Below are positions 53,228 to 62,268 of a DNA stretch of 64,000 nucleotides, piece by piece. Origin of the DNA: JAFEDN01 sp965651935. Lineage in GTDB: Bacteria > Pseudomonadota > Gammaproteobacteria > Coxiellales > Coxiellaceae. The stretch spans positions 1 through 64,000 of the forward strand of contig CBFGTC010000004.1 of assembly GCA_965651935.1 (NCBI GenBank), written 5' to 3'. Position 1 is the first letter of the stretch; each line of letters opens with the position of its first letter. A program made the translations under genes and the position numbers. The notes under the pieces are model-generated. The model worked only from the letters and a program-made list of their open reading frames with translations, was not told where the DNA came from and did not search any database.

Positions 53228-56200
53228 GGTTGCCTCGGAGGATTAACCCAACGTGATCTCCACCGCGCCATACGCTGTGATAGTCGATCAAATGATAAAT
53301 AAATTACGGGGGTGGAAAACAGCGTTAATAGTTGACTAACAAATAATCCAGCAATAATCACCACTCCCAAAGGCCGGCGCAATTCCGACCCCATACCAGA
53401 ACCAAAAGCCAGAGGTAATGCACCCAGCATAGCGACAACGGTAGTCATCAAAATCGGTCTAAAACGCAGCAGTGCGGCTTGATAAATGGCCTCGGCGGCA
53501 GATTGACTTTGTTCGCGTTCCAATTCCAAGGCAAAATCAATCATCAAAATGGCGTTTTTCATTACGATGCCTATCAAAAGAATAATACCGATTACAGCGA
53601 TGACATTAAGTGAGCCACCACTCAACCATAATGCTAACAAGGCGCCCATACACGCAGAGGGTAAGGTAGATAAGATAGTGATGGGATGGATATAACTTTC
53701 GTATAAAACACCCAGCACAATGTATACCACCACAATGGCGGCGAGTAACAGCCAGCCTTCATTTTTTAGAGAACTTTGAAAAGCCGCTGCTGCCCCTTCA
53801 AATTGAGTAGTGATGCTATGCGGCAAGTGGATGCTTTCCACGGTTTGATTAATGGTGTTGACCGCTTCTCCTAAAGTGTGACCAGGCGCTAAATTAAATG
53901 AGAGAGTCGCCACTGGAAATTGACCTTGACGGGAGATGATCAAAGGGCCGTTGCTCAGGGTGCGAGTGGTGATCGCGCTTAACGGGATTGCGCCTCCAGT
54001 AGAATTATTAATTGGGTGGGCAGGGACGGTATTGTTGGGAGAGGTGCTACTGACCGGTGCGCTTAAAGTCGAAATACTGCCTGGTGTATTGCTAAGGGTT
54101 GATGACGTGGCGTTGCTTAAAATTGAAAAGGGAGTGGATGAACTGGTATTGTTAATGATGGCGGCATTGTTGGGTATCACTGCCGAGTTCTGCGATGTAT
54201 TAATAAAAATCTGCTCTAAAGCCTGAGGGCTTTCTTGAAAAGACGGCAAAGTTTCTAAAATTACTCGGTATTGATTGGATTGGGTGAACATAATGGAGAC
54301 TTGGCGCTGACCAAACGCGTCATACAAAGTATTATCAATGGCCTGTGCGGTCAAGCCTAGTCGATAAGCCGTATCCCGATCGAAATGGAGATAGGTTTCC
54401 AGTCCGTGATTTTGTTGCTCGTTGGCGAGGTCTCTTAAAGCCGGGGAGTTTGTTAATTTTTCCATGAAGCGTCCCGCCCATAAACTCAGTTCGTCAGCAT
54501 GGGGTGAATTTAAACTGAATTGAAATTGGCCTCGAGTGACACGATTGTTTAAAGTGATATCTTGAGTCGATTGTAAGTATAAACGTATCCCTTTAACTTT
54601 CTGAGATAACCTATTATTCAATCTCTGAATAATCTCTTCGGCGCTGATTTTGCGCTTAGCCAAGGGTTTTAAAGTGATCATAATTCTGCCGCTGTTTAGA
54701 GAGGGATTGATGCCATCAATGCCGATGAACGAAGCCACATTAGCGACCGCAGGATCTTTCAGGACGTTTTGGGCCAAAACTTGTTGCCGTTCTACCATGG
54801 CAGAAAAAGAAATAGTCTGCGGCGCTTCGGAGATACCTTGAATAACGCCGGTGTCTTCGGTTGGAAATAAGCCTTTGGGGATAAAATAAAACAACATCAA
54901 GGTCATTAATAAAATTCCCAAAGTGAATAATAAAATAAAACTTTGATGAAGGAATACCCATTCGAGCCCGCGGCGGTAATGATCGATAGTCCAAGAAGTA
55001 GAACGGCTGGTATGATGATGCGGTTTTAAGATACGTGAACATAACATCGGTGTTAAAGTTAAAGAAACCAAGCCGGATAGTAGCACTGCCACCGCTAAAG
55101 TAACGGCAAATTCCCTAAACAAACGCCCGATGATTTCTTGCATAAATAATAGCGGGATAAGCACGGCGATGAGAGAGACTGTGAGAGATAAAATAGTAAA
55201 ACCGATTTGTCCCGAACCTTTTAGAGCGGCTTGGAGCGGTGAATGACCTTGTTCCATATAGCGCGTGATATTTTCGATCATGACGATGGCGTCATCCACC
55301 ACGAATCCTGTCGCGATAACTAAAGCCATCAAAGTTAAATTATTGATACTAAAATCCAGCAGATACATGAGACTAAAAGTGCCGATCAACGACAGCGGAA
55401 CCGAAAAACTGGGGATAATGGTTGCGGATACATTACGTAGAAAAACAAAAATAACGCCGATGACTAAAATGACCGCTAAAATCAATTCAAATTGAGTGTC
55501 AGCAATGGAGCTGCGGATAGTTTGAGTTCGGTCAGTGAGGATGGCAAGCCGCATTGCTGCTGGCATACTCATTTGAATTTGCGGTAGCAATGTTTTGATT
55601 CGATCTGCCACGGCAATGACATTGGCGCCAGGTTGGCGCTGAACATTGAGGATAATGGCGGGAGTATTGTTCATCCAGGCGGCTTGCTGAACGTTTTCAG
55701 AAGAGTCGATGACATTTGCGACATCGTGCAGGCGCACCGGGGCGCCTTGATTGTAGGCTAAAATAATCGGTTTATATTCAGCGCTGGTTTGTAATTGATC
55801 ATTAGCATTAATAATATAAGATTGGCTTGGTCCGTCGAAATTGCCTTTAGCCGTGTTGACGTTGGCGGAGATGATAGCAGCTCGTAAATCTTCTAAAGTC
55901 AGCCCGTAAGCCGCCAGCTGTAAGGGATTGGCTTGAATGCGCACGGCAGGGCGTTGTCCCCCGCTGATACTGACTAAGCCGACTCCCGGTAATTGAGAAA
56001 TTTTTTGAGCTAACCGAGTGTCGGCAAAATCCTCCACTTGCGGCAAGGGGATAGTACTGGAAGTTAAAGCTAAAGTTAAAATCGGCGCATCAGCGGGGTT
56101 CACTTTATTGTAAATGGGAGGATTGGGTAAATCTGAGGGCAAAAACGTGGCGGCGGCATTAATAGCTTCTTGGACTTCTTGTTCTGCTACGTCTAATGAG

Positions 56201-56496
56201 GTAGCCAGATTGAATTGAAGGGTAATATTCATGGCGCCGCTGGAACTGCTGGAGGTCATTTGGGTTAAGCCTGACATTTGTCCCAGTTGACGTTCTAGAG
56301 GCGAAGTCACTGCTGATGCAGTGACTTCGGGGCTAGCCCCAGGATAAGTGGCGACCACTTGTATAGTAGGGTAATCGATTTGGGGCAAGGCTGACACCGG
56401 CAACAGTTTATATGAGACTAAGCCTGCCAAAAGTAGAGCGATCATGAGTAAGGAAGTTGTGATGGGGCGTTGGATAAAAGGCTTAGATAAACTCAT
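53224..56496 (-). CDS. mdtB: RND multidrug efflux permease, first copy (MdtB-like), with Ser/Thr/Asn-rich insertion
   Basis: A 1090-residue RND permease. Family blocks: SKPFIQRPITTSLLMIALLL, PQIDYPTIQVVATYPGASPE, GFVVDDAIVMIEN (TM4 acidic pair), GLFPTEDTGVIQG, PLGVVIIAGLFVSQLLTLFS. It is about 50 to 70 residues longer than MdtB because of a low-complexity insertion near residues 760-830, rich in Ser, Thr, Asn and Pro (for example NATSSTLSNTPGSISTLS), between the IFINTSQNSA strand and GGAIPLSAI, in the second periplasmic porter region. Start overlaps the fusion-protein stop (ATGA). Confidence 0.92.
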   Translation of the reverse strand: MSLSKPFIQRPITTSLLMIALLLAGLVSYKLLPVSALPQIDYPTIQVVATYPGASPEVTASAVTSPLERQLGQMSGLTQMTSSSSSGAMNITLQFNLATSLDVAEQEVQEAINAAATFLPSDLPNPPIYNKVNPADAPILTLALTSSTIPLPQVEDFADTRLAQKISQLPGVGLVSISGGQRPAVRIQANPLQLAAYGLTLEDLRAAIISANVNTAKGNFDGPSQSYIINANDQLQTSAEYKPIILAYNQGAPVRLHDVANVIDSSENVQQAAWMNNTPAIILNVQRQPGANVIAVADRIKTLLPQIQMSMPAAMRLAILTDRTQTIRSSIADTQFELILAVILVIGVIFVFLRNVSATIIPSFSVPLSLIGTFSLMYLLDFSINNLTLMALVIATGFVVDDAIVMIENITRYMEQGHSPLQAALKGSGQIGFTILSLTVSLIAVLIPLLFMQEIIGRLFREFAVTLAVAVLLSGLVSLTLTPMLCSRILKPHHHTSRSTSWTIDHYRRGLEWVFLHQSFILLFTLGILLMTLMLFYFIPKGLFPTEDTGVIQGISEAPQTISFSAMVERQQVLAQNVLKDPAVANVASFIGIDGINPSLNSGRIMITLKPLAKRKISAEEIIQRLNNRLSQKVKGIRLYLQSTQDITLNNRVTRGQFQFSLNSPHADELSLWAGRFMEKLTNSPALRDLANEQQNHGLETYLHFDRDTAYRLGLTAQAIDNTLYDAFGQRQVSIMFTQSNQYRVILETLPSFQESPQALEQIFINTSQNSAVIPNNAAIINNTSSSTPFSILSNATSSTLSNTPGSISTLSAPVSSTSPNNTVPAHPINNSTGGAIPLSAITTRTLSNGPLIISRQGQFPVATLSFNLAPGHTLGEAVNTINQTVESIHLPHSITTQFEGAAAAFQSSLKNEGWLLLAAIVVVYIVLGVLYESYIHPITILSTLPSACMGALLALWLSGGSLNVIAVIGIILLIGIVMKNAILMIDFALELEREQSQSAAEAIYQAALLRFRPILMTTVVAMLGALPLAFGSGMGSELRRPLGVVIIAGLFVSQLLTLFSTPVIYLSFDRLSQRMARWRSRWVNPPRQP

Positions 56497-57656
56497 TGAT
56501 TGCCTTTGCTCGCCAGTGTGACTTTAGCGCCGTTAGTCAACTGGTCTACGCCTTCAGTCACTACCCACTCTCCCAAATTAATTCCACTGCTAATCACGGT
56601 GTATTGCCCATAAACGATTCCGGCATTGATCTTTTTTAATGCCACTGTTTGGTTCTGGTTGGAATAAACATACACAAAACTGCCCTCAGGCCCATGTTGA
56701 ATTGCTGCTGTGGGCACAATAATCGCGTTTGATAAACAATTCACCAACAAATTGACATTCACAAATTGATTTGGAAAAAGCTTTAATTTTTTATTAGGGA
56801 ATTGAGCGCGTAAATTAACGGTGCCGGTGGCGGAGTTAATTTGATTGTCTATCGTTAATAGTGCTCCGGTGTCCAATAAAGTATTTTGAGTGCGATCATA
56901 GGCTTTAGCAATCACCGGCTTACCGGTGGCGATCGCATCAGCGATAGCTGGAATATTGTCTTCGGGTAAAGCGAAGACGACGGTAATAGGCTGAACATTG
57001 TTCACGACGACGAGAGGCGTATTATCGGCGGTTTGCACATAATTGCCCGGATCGACTAATCGTAACCCCACCCGGCCATTAATGGGGGATTTAATACGGC
57101 AATAAATCAGGTTTACTTTAATTTGATCTATTTGGCCTTGATCGAATTTGACCACACCCTCCAATTGTTTCACCAATGCGGCTTGTGTGTCATACACTTG
57201 TTGAGAAATCGCACCTTGAGGATAGAGTTTTTGATAGCGTTGTAAATCCACTCGCGCGTTTTCTAATTGGGCTTGGTCTCGCGCCAACTGTCCTTCAAAA
57301 GACTCCAGCTGGGCCAAAAAAGGCCGGGGATCGATTTCGGCCAATAACTCATTGGCTTTCACCATTTGCCCTTCGCGATAATAGATTTTGAGAAGAGTGC
57401 CGTTAATCTGAGTTCGCACAGTCACGGTGCTAATTGGAATAACTGAGCCTAAGGCGCTTAAATAAACGGGAACGTCGCTGTGGGTTGCCTGAAATAATGA
57501 AACGGGGGTAGGGGGTTTTTTGGGCTTGGGGATAGGGCGGAAACAGGAATGCAAAATAGTTAAAAGAAGAATAACAAAGACAATCAATCCAATGGCGAAA
57601 ATAACTGGTTTGCGGCGAAAACGGCTTGGTGGTTTTTTAGGTTGATCTGCTTCCAT
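56493..57656 (-). CDS. mdtA: RND efflux periplasmic adaptor (membrane fusion protein, MdtA-like)
   Basis: A 387-residue adaptor from ATG 57656, which has GAGG six bases upstream (a TTG four codons earlier is in the leader). One N-terminal anchor helix (VIFAIGLIVFVILLLTILHS). Lipoyl-like halves are TVRTQINGTLLKIYYREGQMVKAN and RVGLRLVDPGNYVQTADNTPL; the hairpin is RDQARLENARVDLQRYQKL-like; the beta-barrel holds NQFVNVNLLV. Near its C-terminus GEWVVTEGVDQLTNGAKV. First gene of the operon with two permeases and the outer-membrane channel. Confidence 0.92.
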   Translation of the reverse strand: MEADQPKKPPSRFRRKPVIFAIGLIVFVILLLTILHSCFRPIPKPKKPPTPVSLFQATHSDVPVYLSALGSVIPISTVTVRTQINGTLLKIYYREGQMVKANELLAEIDPRPFLAQLESFEGQLARDQAQLENARVDLQRYQKLYPQGAISQQVYDTQAALVKQLEGVVKFDQGQIDQIKVNLIYCRIKSPINGRVGLRLVDPGNYVQTADNTPLVVVNNVQPITVVFALPEDNIPAIADAIATGKPVIAKAYDRTQNTLLDTGALLTIDNQINSATGTVNLRAQFPNKKLKLFPNQFVNVNLLVNCLSNAIIVPTAAIQHGPEGSFVYVYSNQNQTVALKKINAGIVYGQYTVISSGINLGEWVVTEGVDQLTNGAKVTLASKGNQ

Positions 57657-57701
57657 GGTTAACCTCAAAATGGATTTCCATGATACAGTAGATCAAGCAA
57701 T

Positions 57702-58547
57702 TTAAAAATACAGCTCTTTATGCTGGAGGGTGAACAGGGGATGGGTCAATGCCCGGTCTTGCACTACCGCCAGCACTTGAAAATTTTTGCTATTTTCTAC
57801 CGCGATAGCGGCTACGTTTCCCATTATTTCACGTTGTCCGTCCAAAATGGCCTCACCGGGTGCGGGTTTTTCTGATTGAGAGCAAGTCAGTTTCAATATT
57901 TGCAATTGCCGTTTCAATTGGCCTAAATGTTGAGTGCGGGCAATCACTTCTTGACCCACATAGCAGCCTTTTTGAAAGCTCACTCCGCCGATTTTTTCCA
58001 AGCCGAACATTTGGGGGATAAACAGTCCGCGGGTGGGTGGCGCGACGAAGGCGATTTTGTGTTGGACTAATAATAATTTTAATTCATTTTGCGTTACCGG
58101 CAAAGAGATTTTTTCCAATTGCGTTTTGATACGGGTTATATTTTGGTCCTGAGCGATCAGCCAATGGGTAGAGTAAGCTTGGCCCTTTAAAGCGCCCTCT
58201 ATTGGTAAATTGACCAGCTCATTGTCGCAATAGACTATCGCTTGCCAGTGATTTTTTTTAATTAATTGCACTTTAGAAAAAACAGCAAATTTATGTAAAT
58301 GGTCGGCAATCAAGGTTGCTAAGGCTGAAGGGATAAATAGGATAAAACGATCTTCTATACGGCCTATCCAGCCATTAGCTTGCATGCGGCCTTTATGATC
58401 ACAACAAGCGCCAGGGATTGTCTGACCTGACTTTATAGAAGCCACATCACAAGTCAATTGCCCTTGTAAAAATGCTTCTGCGTCTAAGCCGTTTATTTCA
58501 ATAGCCGCGAAGTCCTCAACGATGCCCCACCATATCTGCTGTGTCAT
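57702..58547 (-). CDS. ygfZ: YgfZ/GcvT-like folate-binding protein
   Basis: A 281-residue protein of the YgfZ family, a tetrahydrofolate-binding helper for iron-sulphur cluster enzymes and MiaB in E. coli. The diagnostic FQKGCYVGQEVIARTQHLG is present, with the conserved Cys. The N-terminal INGLDAEAFLQGQLTCDV and CCDHKGRMQANGWI are also typical. I start at ATG 58547 (MTQQIWWGIV); the frame opens to 58613 with no similarity. No good ribosome site is visible at either. Divergent from an MFS gene. Confidence 0.88.
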   Translation of the reverse strand: MTQQIWWGIVEDFAAIEINGLDAEAFLQGQLTCDVASIKSGQTIPGACCDHKGRMQANGWIGRIEDRFILFIPSALATLIADHLHKFAVFSKVQLIKKNHWQAIVYCDNELVNLPIEGALKGQAYSTHWLIAQDQNITRIKTQLEKISLPVTQNELKLLLVQHKIAFVAPPTRGLFIPQMFGLEKIGGVSFQKGCYVGQEVIARTQHLGQLKRQLQILKLTCSQSEKPAPGEAILDGQREIMGNVAAIAVENSKNFQVLAVVQDRALTHPLFTLQHKELYF

Positions 58548-58677
58548 AGTGAATGAATTGTAACTTAATCTTTCCAAATTTGATATTCTATTTAGGGTCT
58601 GTTGACATTTCACGGTTTTGATTTGAATGAGGGAGCTCTGATTTCGGCCAGGCCCGGCATTGACGTTGATCAGAAAA

Positions 58678-59940
58678 ATGGTTGATACTAATTTGATGTT
58701 TTTTTTATTAAATAAATTACCAAAAAATATTTTAGCGTGGGTAGTCTGGAGCGTATCAGCTGCATTTCTATTATTTCAATTTTTCTTACAACTCTCGTCA
58801 GCCGATATTGTCGGCGGCTTAATGGAAAGTTTTTCTTTAAATGCGTTAGGAGCAGGACTTTTAGCCAGTGTTTATTACTATATTTATGTGACCTTGCAAG
58901 CCCCCGCGGGCATTTTGATGGATCGATTTGGTCCTCGTTTATTGTTGTCTTTAGGTGCTTTAGTATGTGGATTAGGATGTTGGATTTTTGCCACGGCTGA
59001 GCATTTAACCTGGGCCGTAATCGGGCGTATGACAATGGGCTTGGGCGCGGCTTTTGCTTTCGTGGGTTCGTTAAACTTAATTTCCCGTTGGTTTCCTATC
59101 AATCGTTTTGCCATTATGGTAGCGGTGGCAGAAACTTTGGGGATGTTTGGCGCGATGTTTGGCGGTACTTTGCTGGCGCATTTGGTATTGCATTTTGGTT
59201 GGCGCGCTTCTATCCAAGGTGCGGCAATATTGGGGGTAATCATCGGTGTTTTAATTTGGCTGATCGTGCGAGATTCGCCTCCTGGCACAGTGCCTGCTCC
59301 CAGGCCTGAGATCGATTTTTGGAAGGATATCAAAATGCTTATCAATAATCGCGTCGTTTGGGTCAATGGGGTTTATTCTGGTCTCATGTTTGCCGTGCAA
59401 ACGGTATTTATTGCGTTATGGGGTGTGCAATTTATGCAAATTGCCCACGGGGTTTCGTTGACCATGGCTGCCTTTATTTGTAATTTGGTTTTTATTGGAG
59501 TTTGCATAGGCGGGCCGGTTTTGGCTTGGTTAGACGGAAAATTGGCTTGTCGTCACATTATTACGATAGGTGGGGCGCTGGCAACGGCGCTGTTGATCTG
59601 TTTAATTTTATATTTCCCGCAGATGCCGGTGGGGATGGTTTGTGTGTTAATGGTGTTGTTAGGTTTTACTGGCAGCGCTTACGTACTCACGATTGTTATT
59701 GCTAATGAGATCGCTCCCAGTTACATGCGCTCTACCAGTGTGGGGTTTTTGAATATGTTGTCAGTGGGAAGCGCGCCTTTGATGCAACCTTTAGCCGGTT
59801 TTTTACTGGCTTTATCGAGCAGGCATGGTCAGCATTACCCTTTGCATCAATATCAATTAGCGTTAAGTATTCTGCCCATTGGATTGTTAATCGCCGCCTG
59901 GTTAGCGTGTTATTTTCCAACGGTGGTAAGGAAAATTTAA
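58678..59940 (+). CDS. MFS transporter, Pht-like
   Basis: A 12-helix transporter of about 420 residues from ATG 58678 (a TTG at 58660 and an ATG at 58696 are alternatives; no clear ribosome site). The first helices, WVVWSVSAAFLLFQFFLQLS and SVYYYIYVTLQAPAGILMDR with FGPRLLL after it (MFS signature loop D-R-x-G), resemble the Legionella Pht phagosomal transporters, which import amino acids or nucleosides. RWFPINRFAIMVAVAETLGM and the central loop RDSPPGTVPAPRP follow. The substrate assignment is inference. Confidence 0.85.
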   Translation: MVDTNLMFFLLNKLPKNILAWVVWSVSAAFLLFQFFLQLSSADIVGGLMESFSLNALGAGLLASVYYYIYVTLQAPAGILMDRFGPRLLLSLGALVCGLGCWIFATAEHLTWAVIGRMTMGLGAAFAFVGSLNLISRWFPINRFAIMVAVAETLGMFGAMFGGTLLAHLVLHFGWRASIQGAAILGVIIGVLIWLIVRDSPPGTVPAPRPEIDFWKDIKMLINNRVVWVNGVYSGLMFAVQTVFIALWGVQFMQIAHGVSLTMAAFICNLVFIGVCIGGPVLAWLDGKLACRHIITIGGALATALLICLILYFPQMPVGMVCVLMVLLGFTGSAYVLTIVIANEIAPSYMRSTSVGFLNMLSVGSAPLMQPLAGFLLALSSRHGQHYPLHQYQLALSILPIGLLIAAWLACYFPTVVRKI

Positions 59941-59966
59941 ATTAGGTTGGGGTGTGTGCTTGGAAG

Positions 59967-59991
59967 GGAAGAATCGTGTTCTCCCCTTTAA
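59967..59991 (+). terminator. Possible terminator after the MFS gene
   Basis: GGGAAGAA pairs with TTCTCCCC around CGTG with one mismatch, then TTTA. It lies between the stops of two convergent genes (59940 and 60003). Weak. Confidence 0.3.
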
Positions 59992-60002
59992 TGGAATTGC
60001 TA

Positions 60003-60398
60003 TTACTCGGCTGCGGGGCTTGTTTCGGAACCGCGGGTCAGCTCTTTGCTCAATTTTTCTTTGATGCGGGCTTTGCGGCCTTCAAGATTGCGCAAATAAT
60101 AAAGTTTAGCGCGGCGGACTTGGCCTCGGCGTTTGACTTGAATGCTTTCCACCATCGGGCTGTAAATCGGGAAAACTCTTTCCACGCCTTCGCCGTGTGA
60201 AATTTTACGAACGGTAACGGCAGAGTTTAAACCGCGGTTTCGGGTAGCAATAACAACGCCCTCAAAAGCTTGGATGCGTTCTCGGTCGCCCTCTTTGACT
60301 TTAACTTGAACAACGACAGAGTCGCCTGGGGCAAATTTAGCCATTTTTTTGCCTTGCATACGCTCGGCTTCGAGCGCTTGAATAATTTTGTTTTGCAT
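60003..60398 (-). CDS. rplS: Large ribosomal subunit protein bL19
   Basis: 131 residues. Conserved blocks: FAPGDSVVVQVKVKEGDRER, QAFEGVVIATRNRGLNS, FTVRKISHGEGVER-like core and FPIYSPMVESIQVKRRGQVR. The C-terminus is extended by about 15 residues (RIKEKLSKELTRGSETSPAA) over E. coli L19, common in related genera. Last gene of the rpsP-rimM-trmD-rplS operon, four bases after trmD. Confidence 0.96.
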   Translation of the reverse strand: MQNKIIQALEAERMQGKKMAKFAPGDSVVVQVKVKEGDRERIQAFEGVVIATRNRGLNSAVTVRKISHGEGVERVFPIYSPMVESIQVKRRGQVRRAKLYYLRNLEGRKARIKEKLSKELTRGSETSPAAE

Positions 60399-60402
60399 TT
60401 TT

Positions 60403-61134
60403 TTATACCTCTCGAATAACTTCGTCCAACAACTGTTGCTGTTCTGAACTGAGAACCGCTATTTTAATCAGATCTGGGCGCATTTGCCAAGTATTTTTTA
60501 ACGATTGTTTTAATCTCCAGCGTTTTATGGCGTTATGATCACCCTTGCGCAACACCGCGGGGACTTGCCGGCCATCAATTTCGAGTGGACGGGTATAGTG
60601 GGGGTGGTCCAATAAGCCATGGCTAAAAGAATCTTGGACGGCGGATTGAGGATCGCCTAAGGCGCCTGGGAGTAATCGAGCCATGGCGTCTATCAACATC
60701 ATGATGGGCAATTCACCACCGCTGACCACATAATCTCCTACAGACCAAATCTCATCTACTTCGCAGTCGATCAAGCGCTGATCGATCCCTTCATAACGGC
60801 CTGATAATAAAATTAATTCCGGTTTTTGAGCTAGGGTAGTGATATGAGCTTGATTGAGTGGGCGGCCTTGAGGAGATAAATACAAAACCGGAGCTTTGCC
60901 CTTTAATGTTGCTTTTGCTGAATGGATGGCTTGCTGCAAAGGGAGGTATTTCATTACCATTCCAGGGCCTCCGCCGTACGGGCGATCATCTACGCTATGA
61001 TGGATATCATGGGTATAATCACGGGGATTCCAAAACTGAAGTTGCAGTAGCTGGTTTTCAATGGCTCGACCTACAATTCCATAATTTAAAGCCTGGAACA
61101 TGACGGGAAATAAAGTGATCACATGTATCTGCAT
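60403..61134 (-). CDS. trmD: tRNA (guanine-37-N1)-methyltransferase
   Basis: 243 residues. SPOUT-class methyltransferase that modifies G37 next to the anticodon and prevents frameshifts. Motifs: HVITLFPVMFQALNYGIVG, DDRPYGGGPGMVM, LSGRYEGIDQRLID with EIWSVGDYVVSGGELP (AdoMet knot) and SFSHGLLDHPHYTRP. Normal length and order within the ribosomal operon. Confidence 0.96.
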   Translation of the reverse strand: MQIHVITLFPVMFQALNYGIVGRAIENQLLQLQFWNPRDYTHDIHHSVDDRPYGGGPGMVMKYLPLQQAIHSAKATLKGKAPVLYLSPQGRPLNQAHITTLAQKPELILLSGRYEGIDQRLIDCEVDEIWSVGDYVVSGGELPIMMLIDAMARLLPGALGDPQSAVQDSFSHGLLDHPHYTRPLEIDGRQVPAVLRKGDHNAIKRWRLKQSLKNTWQMRPDLIKIAVLSSEQQQLLDEVIREV

Positions 61135-61138
61135 AAAA

Positions 61139-61639
61139 TTAAAAATCCCAATCCCAGTCTACGATAATGGCGCCTTCTTTGAGATTAATCGCTTTAATGA
61201 CTTCTTTGGTATAAGGTAATAATCGCTTGCGTTCGCCTTTAACCACCAAAACATCATTAGAACCGGTTTCCATCAGTGAATCGACAAAACCGAGTACTTC
61301 CTGTTTTTTATTAAGGACTTTAAGGCCGATCAGCTCTATCCAATAATATTCACCCTCCGGCAGGGGTGGAAGTTGTTGGCGATCAATGGCAATGGGTATG
61401 TTTGCGTAAATTTTTGCTTGTTCAGGAGTGTCGCATTCGGCAATTTTAACGAGAATTTGTTTGCTGACTTGTTTGAAGCTACTTATTTCTATGTGGCGCC
61501 ATTCTCCTGAAAATTGAGTTTGCCAAGGAAAATAATGCAAAATATTCTCAGGAGGATCGGTTAAAGAATGGACTCGAAGCCAACCTTTAATGCCATAACT
61601 CTTGCCAAAGCGACCGACAACTAAAGGCTTTACGGTCAA
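61139..61639 (-). CDS. rimM: Ribosome maturation factor RimM
   Basis: 166 residues. 16S rRNA processing factor for 30S head assembly, binding S19. N-terminal VVGRFGKSYGIKGWLRVHSL and PRC-barrel part EYYWIELIGLKVLNKK, then GSNDVLVVKGERKRLLPY. Four bases before trmD. Confidence 0.94.
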   Translation of the reverse strand: MTVKPLVVGRFGKSYGIKGWLRVHSLTDPPENILHYFPWQTQFSGEWRHIEISSFKQVSKQILVKIAECDTPEQAKIYANIPIAIDRQQLPPLPEGEYYWIELIGLKVLNKKQEVLGFVDSLMETGSNDVLVVKGERKRLLPYTKEVIKAINLKEGAIIVDWDWDF

Positions 61640-61680
61640 AATATCACCTGGTCAAAAGAGAATGGAAACATTGGGCCATT

Positions 61681-62007
61681 TTAGGTTTGGCTTTCTGAAC
61701 TTTCAGTGGATTCTGGCTTCACCTTTTTCTTGGGTTTTTTTTCTGGATAAGCCCCTGTTATTCCGAATTGTTTAAATTCTTTAAGAACATGGGCAACCCT
61801 TTCTGAAGGTTGAGCGCCTTTACTAATCCAATATTCAACTCGTTCTTTATTTATTTCAATTCGAGTTGCTTTGCCTTTCGCGACAGCATCGTAAAAACCG
61901 AGGCGTTCAATGAAACGGCCATCGCGGGGCTTACGGCTATCTGCAACAACAACATGATAAAAAGGGACTTTTTTAGTTCCAGCACGGGATAAGCGAATAA
62001 CTACCAT
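61681..62007 (-). CDS. rpsP: Small ribosomal subunit protein bS16
   Basis: 108 residues. MVVIRLSRAGTKKVPFYHVV with ADSRKPRDGRFIERLGFYDA is diagnostic. A lysine/serine-rich tail (KKPKKKVKPESTESSESQT) extends it beyond the E. coli protein (82). First gene of the operon. The 261 bases upstream (62008-62268) hold its leader and presumably its promoter, plus a doubtful 45-codon frame. Confidence 0.95.
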   Translation of the reverse strand: MVVIRLSRAGTKKVPFYHVVVADSRKPRDGRFIERLGFYDAVAKGKATRIEINKERVEYWISKGAQPSERVAHVLKEFKQFGITGAYPEKKPKKKVKPESTESSESQT

Positions 62008-62268
62008 ACAAAATCAGCACCTGTTAATAAAAATTGATTTAATAGACTACCAGAAATTTTAAATATTACAATACCTCCCCCTGAATTGGAAGCGCCTATT
62101 CCCAATATATCTCCAGACCATTCTAATATACCAGCCATTTCTGCCCAAGGAAGTAATCACTGTCTTTACCTGAAGAAGACTTAAGCCGTAAGCAAATGGT
62201 CAGGATTAATGGAATTCGCCCTTGTAGCATAGAAAGTTATTGATTTTAAAAAATTTTTAGACCTCTGA

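Noticed and set aside
51387..53246. Several plus-strand open frames opposite the RND permeases
   Set aside because: They are antisense to well-conserved permease sequence and have no family features or ribosome sites.
58884..59366. 160-codon frame antisense to the MFS transporter
   Set aside because: Pro/Lys/Ile-rich shadow of membrane-helix codons; the transporter on the other strand is clear.
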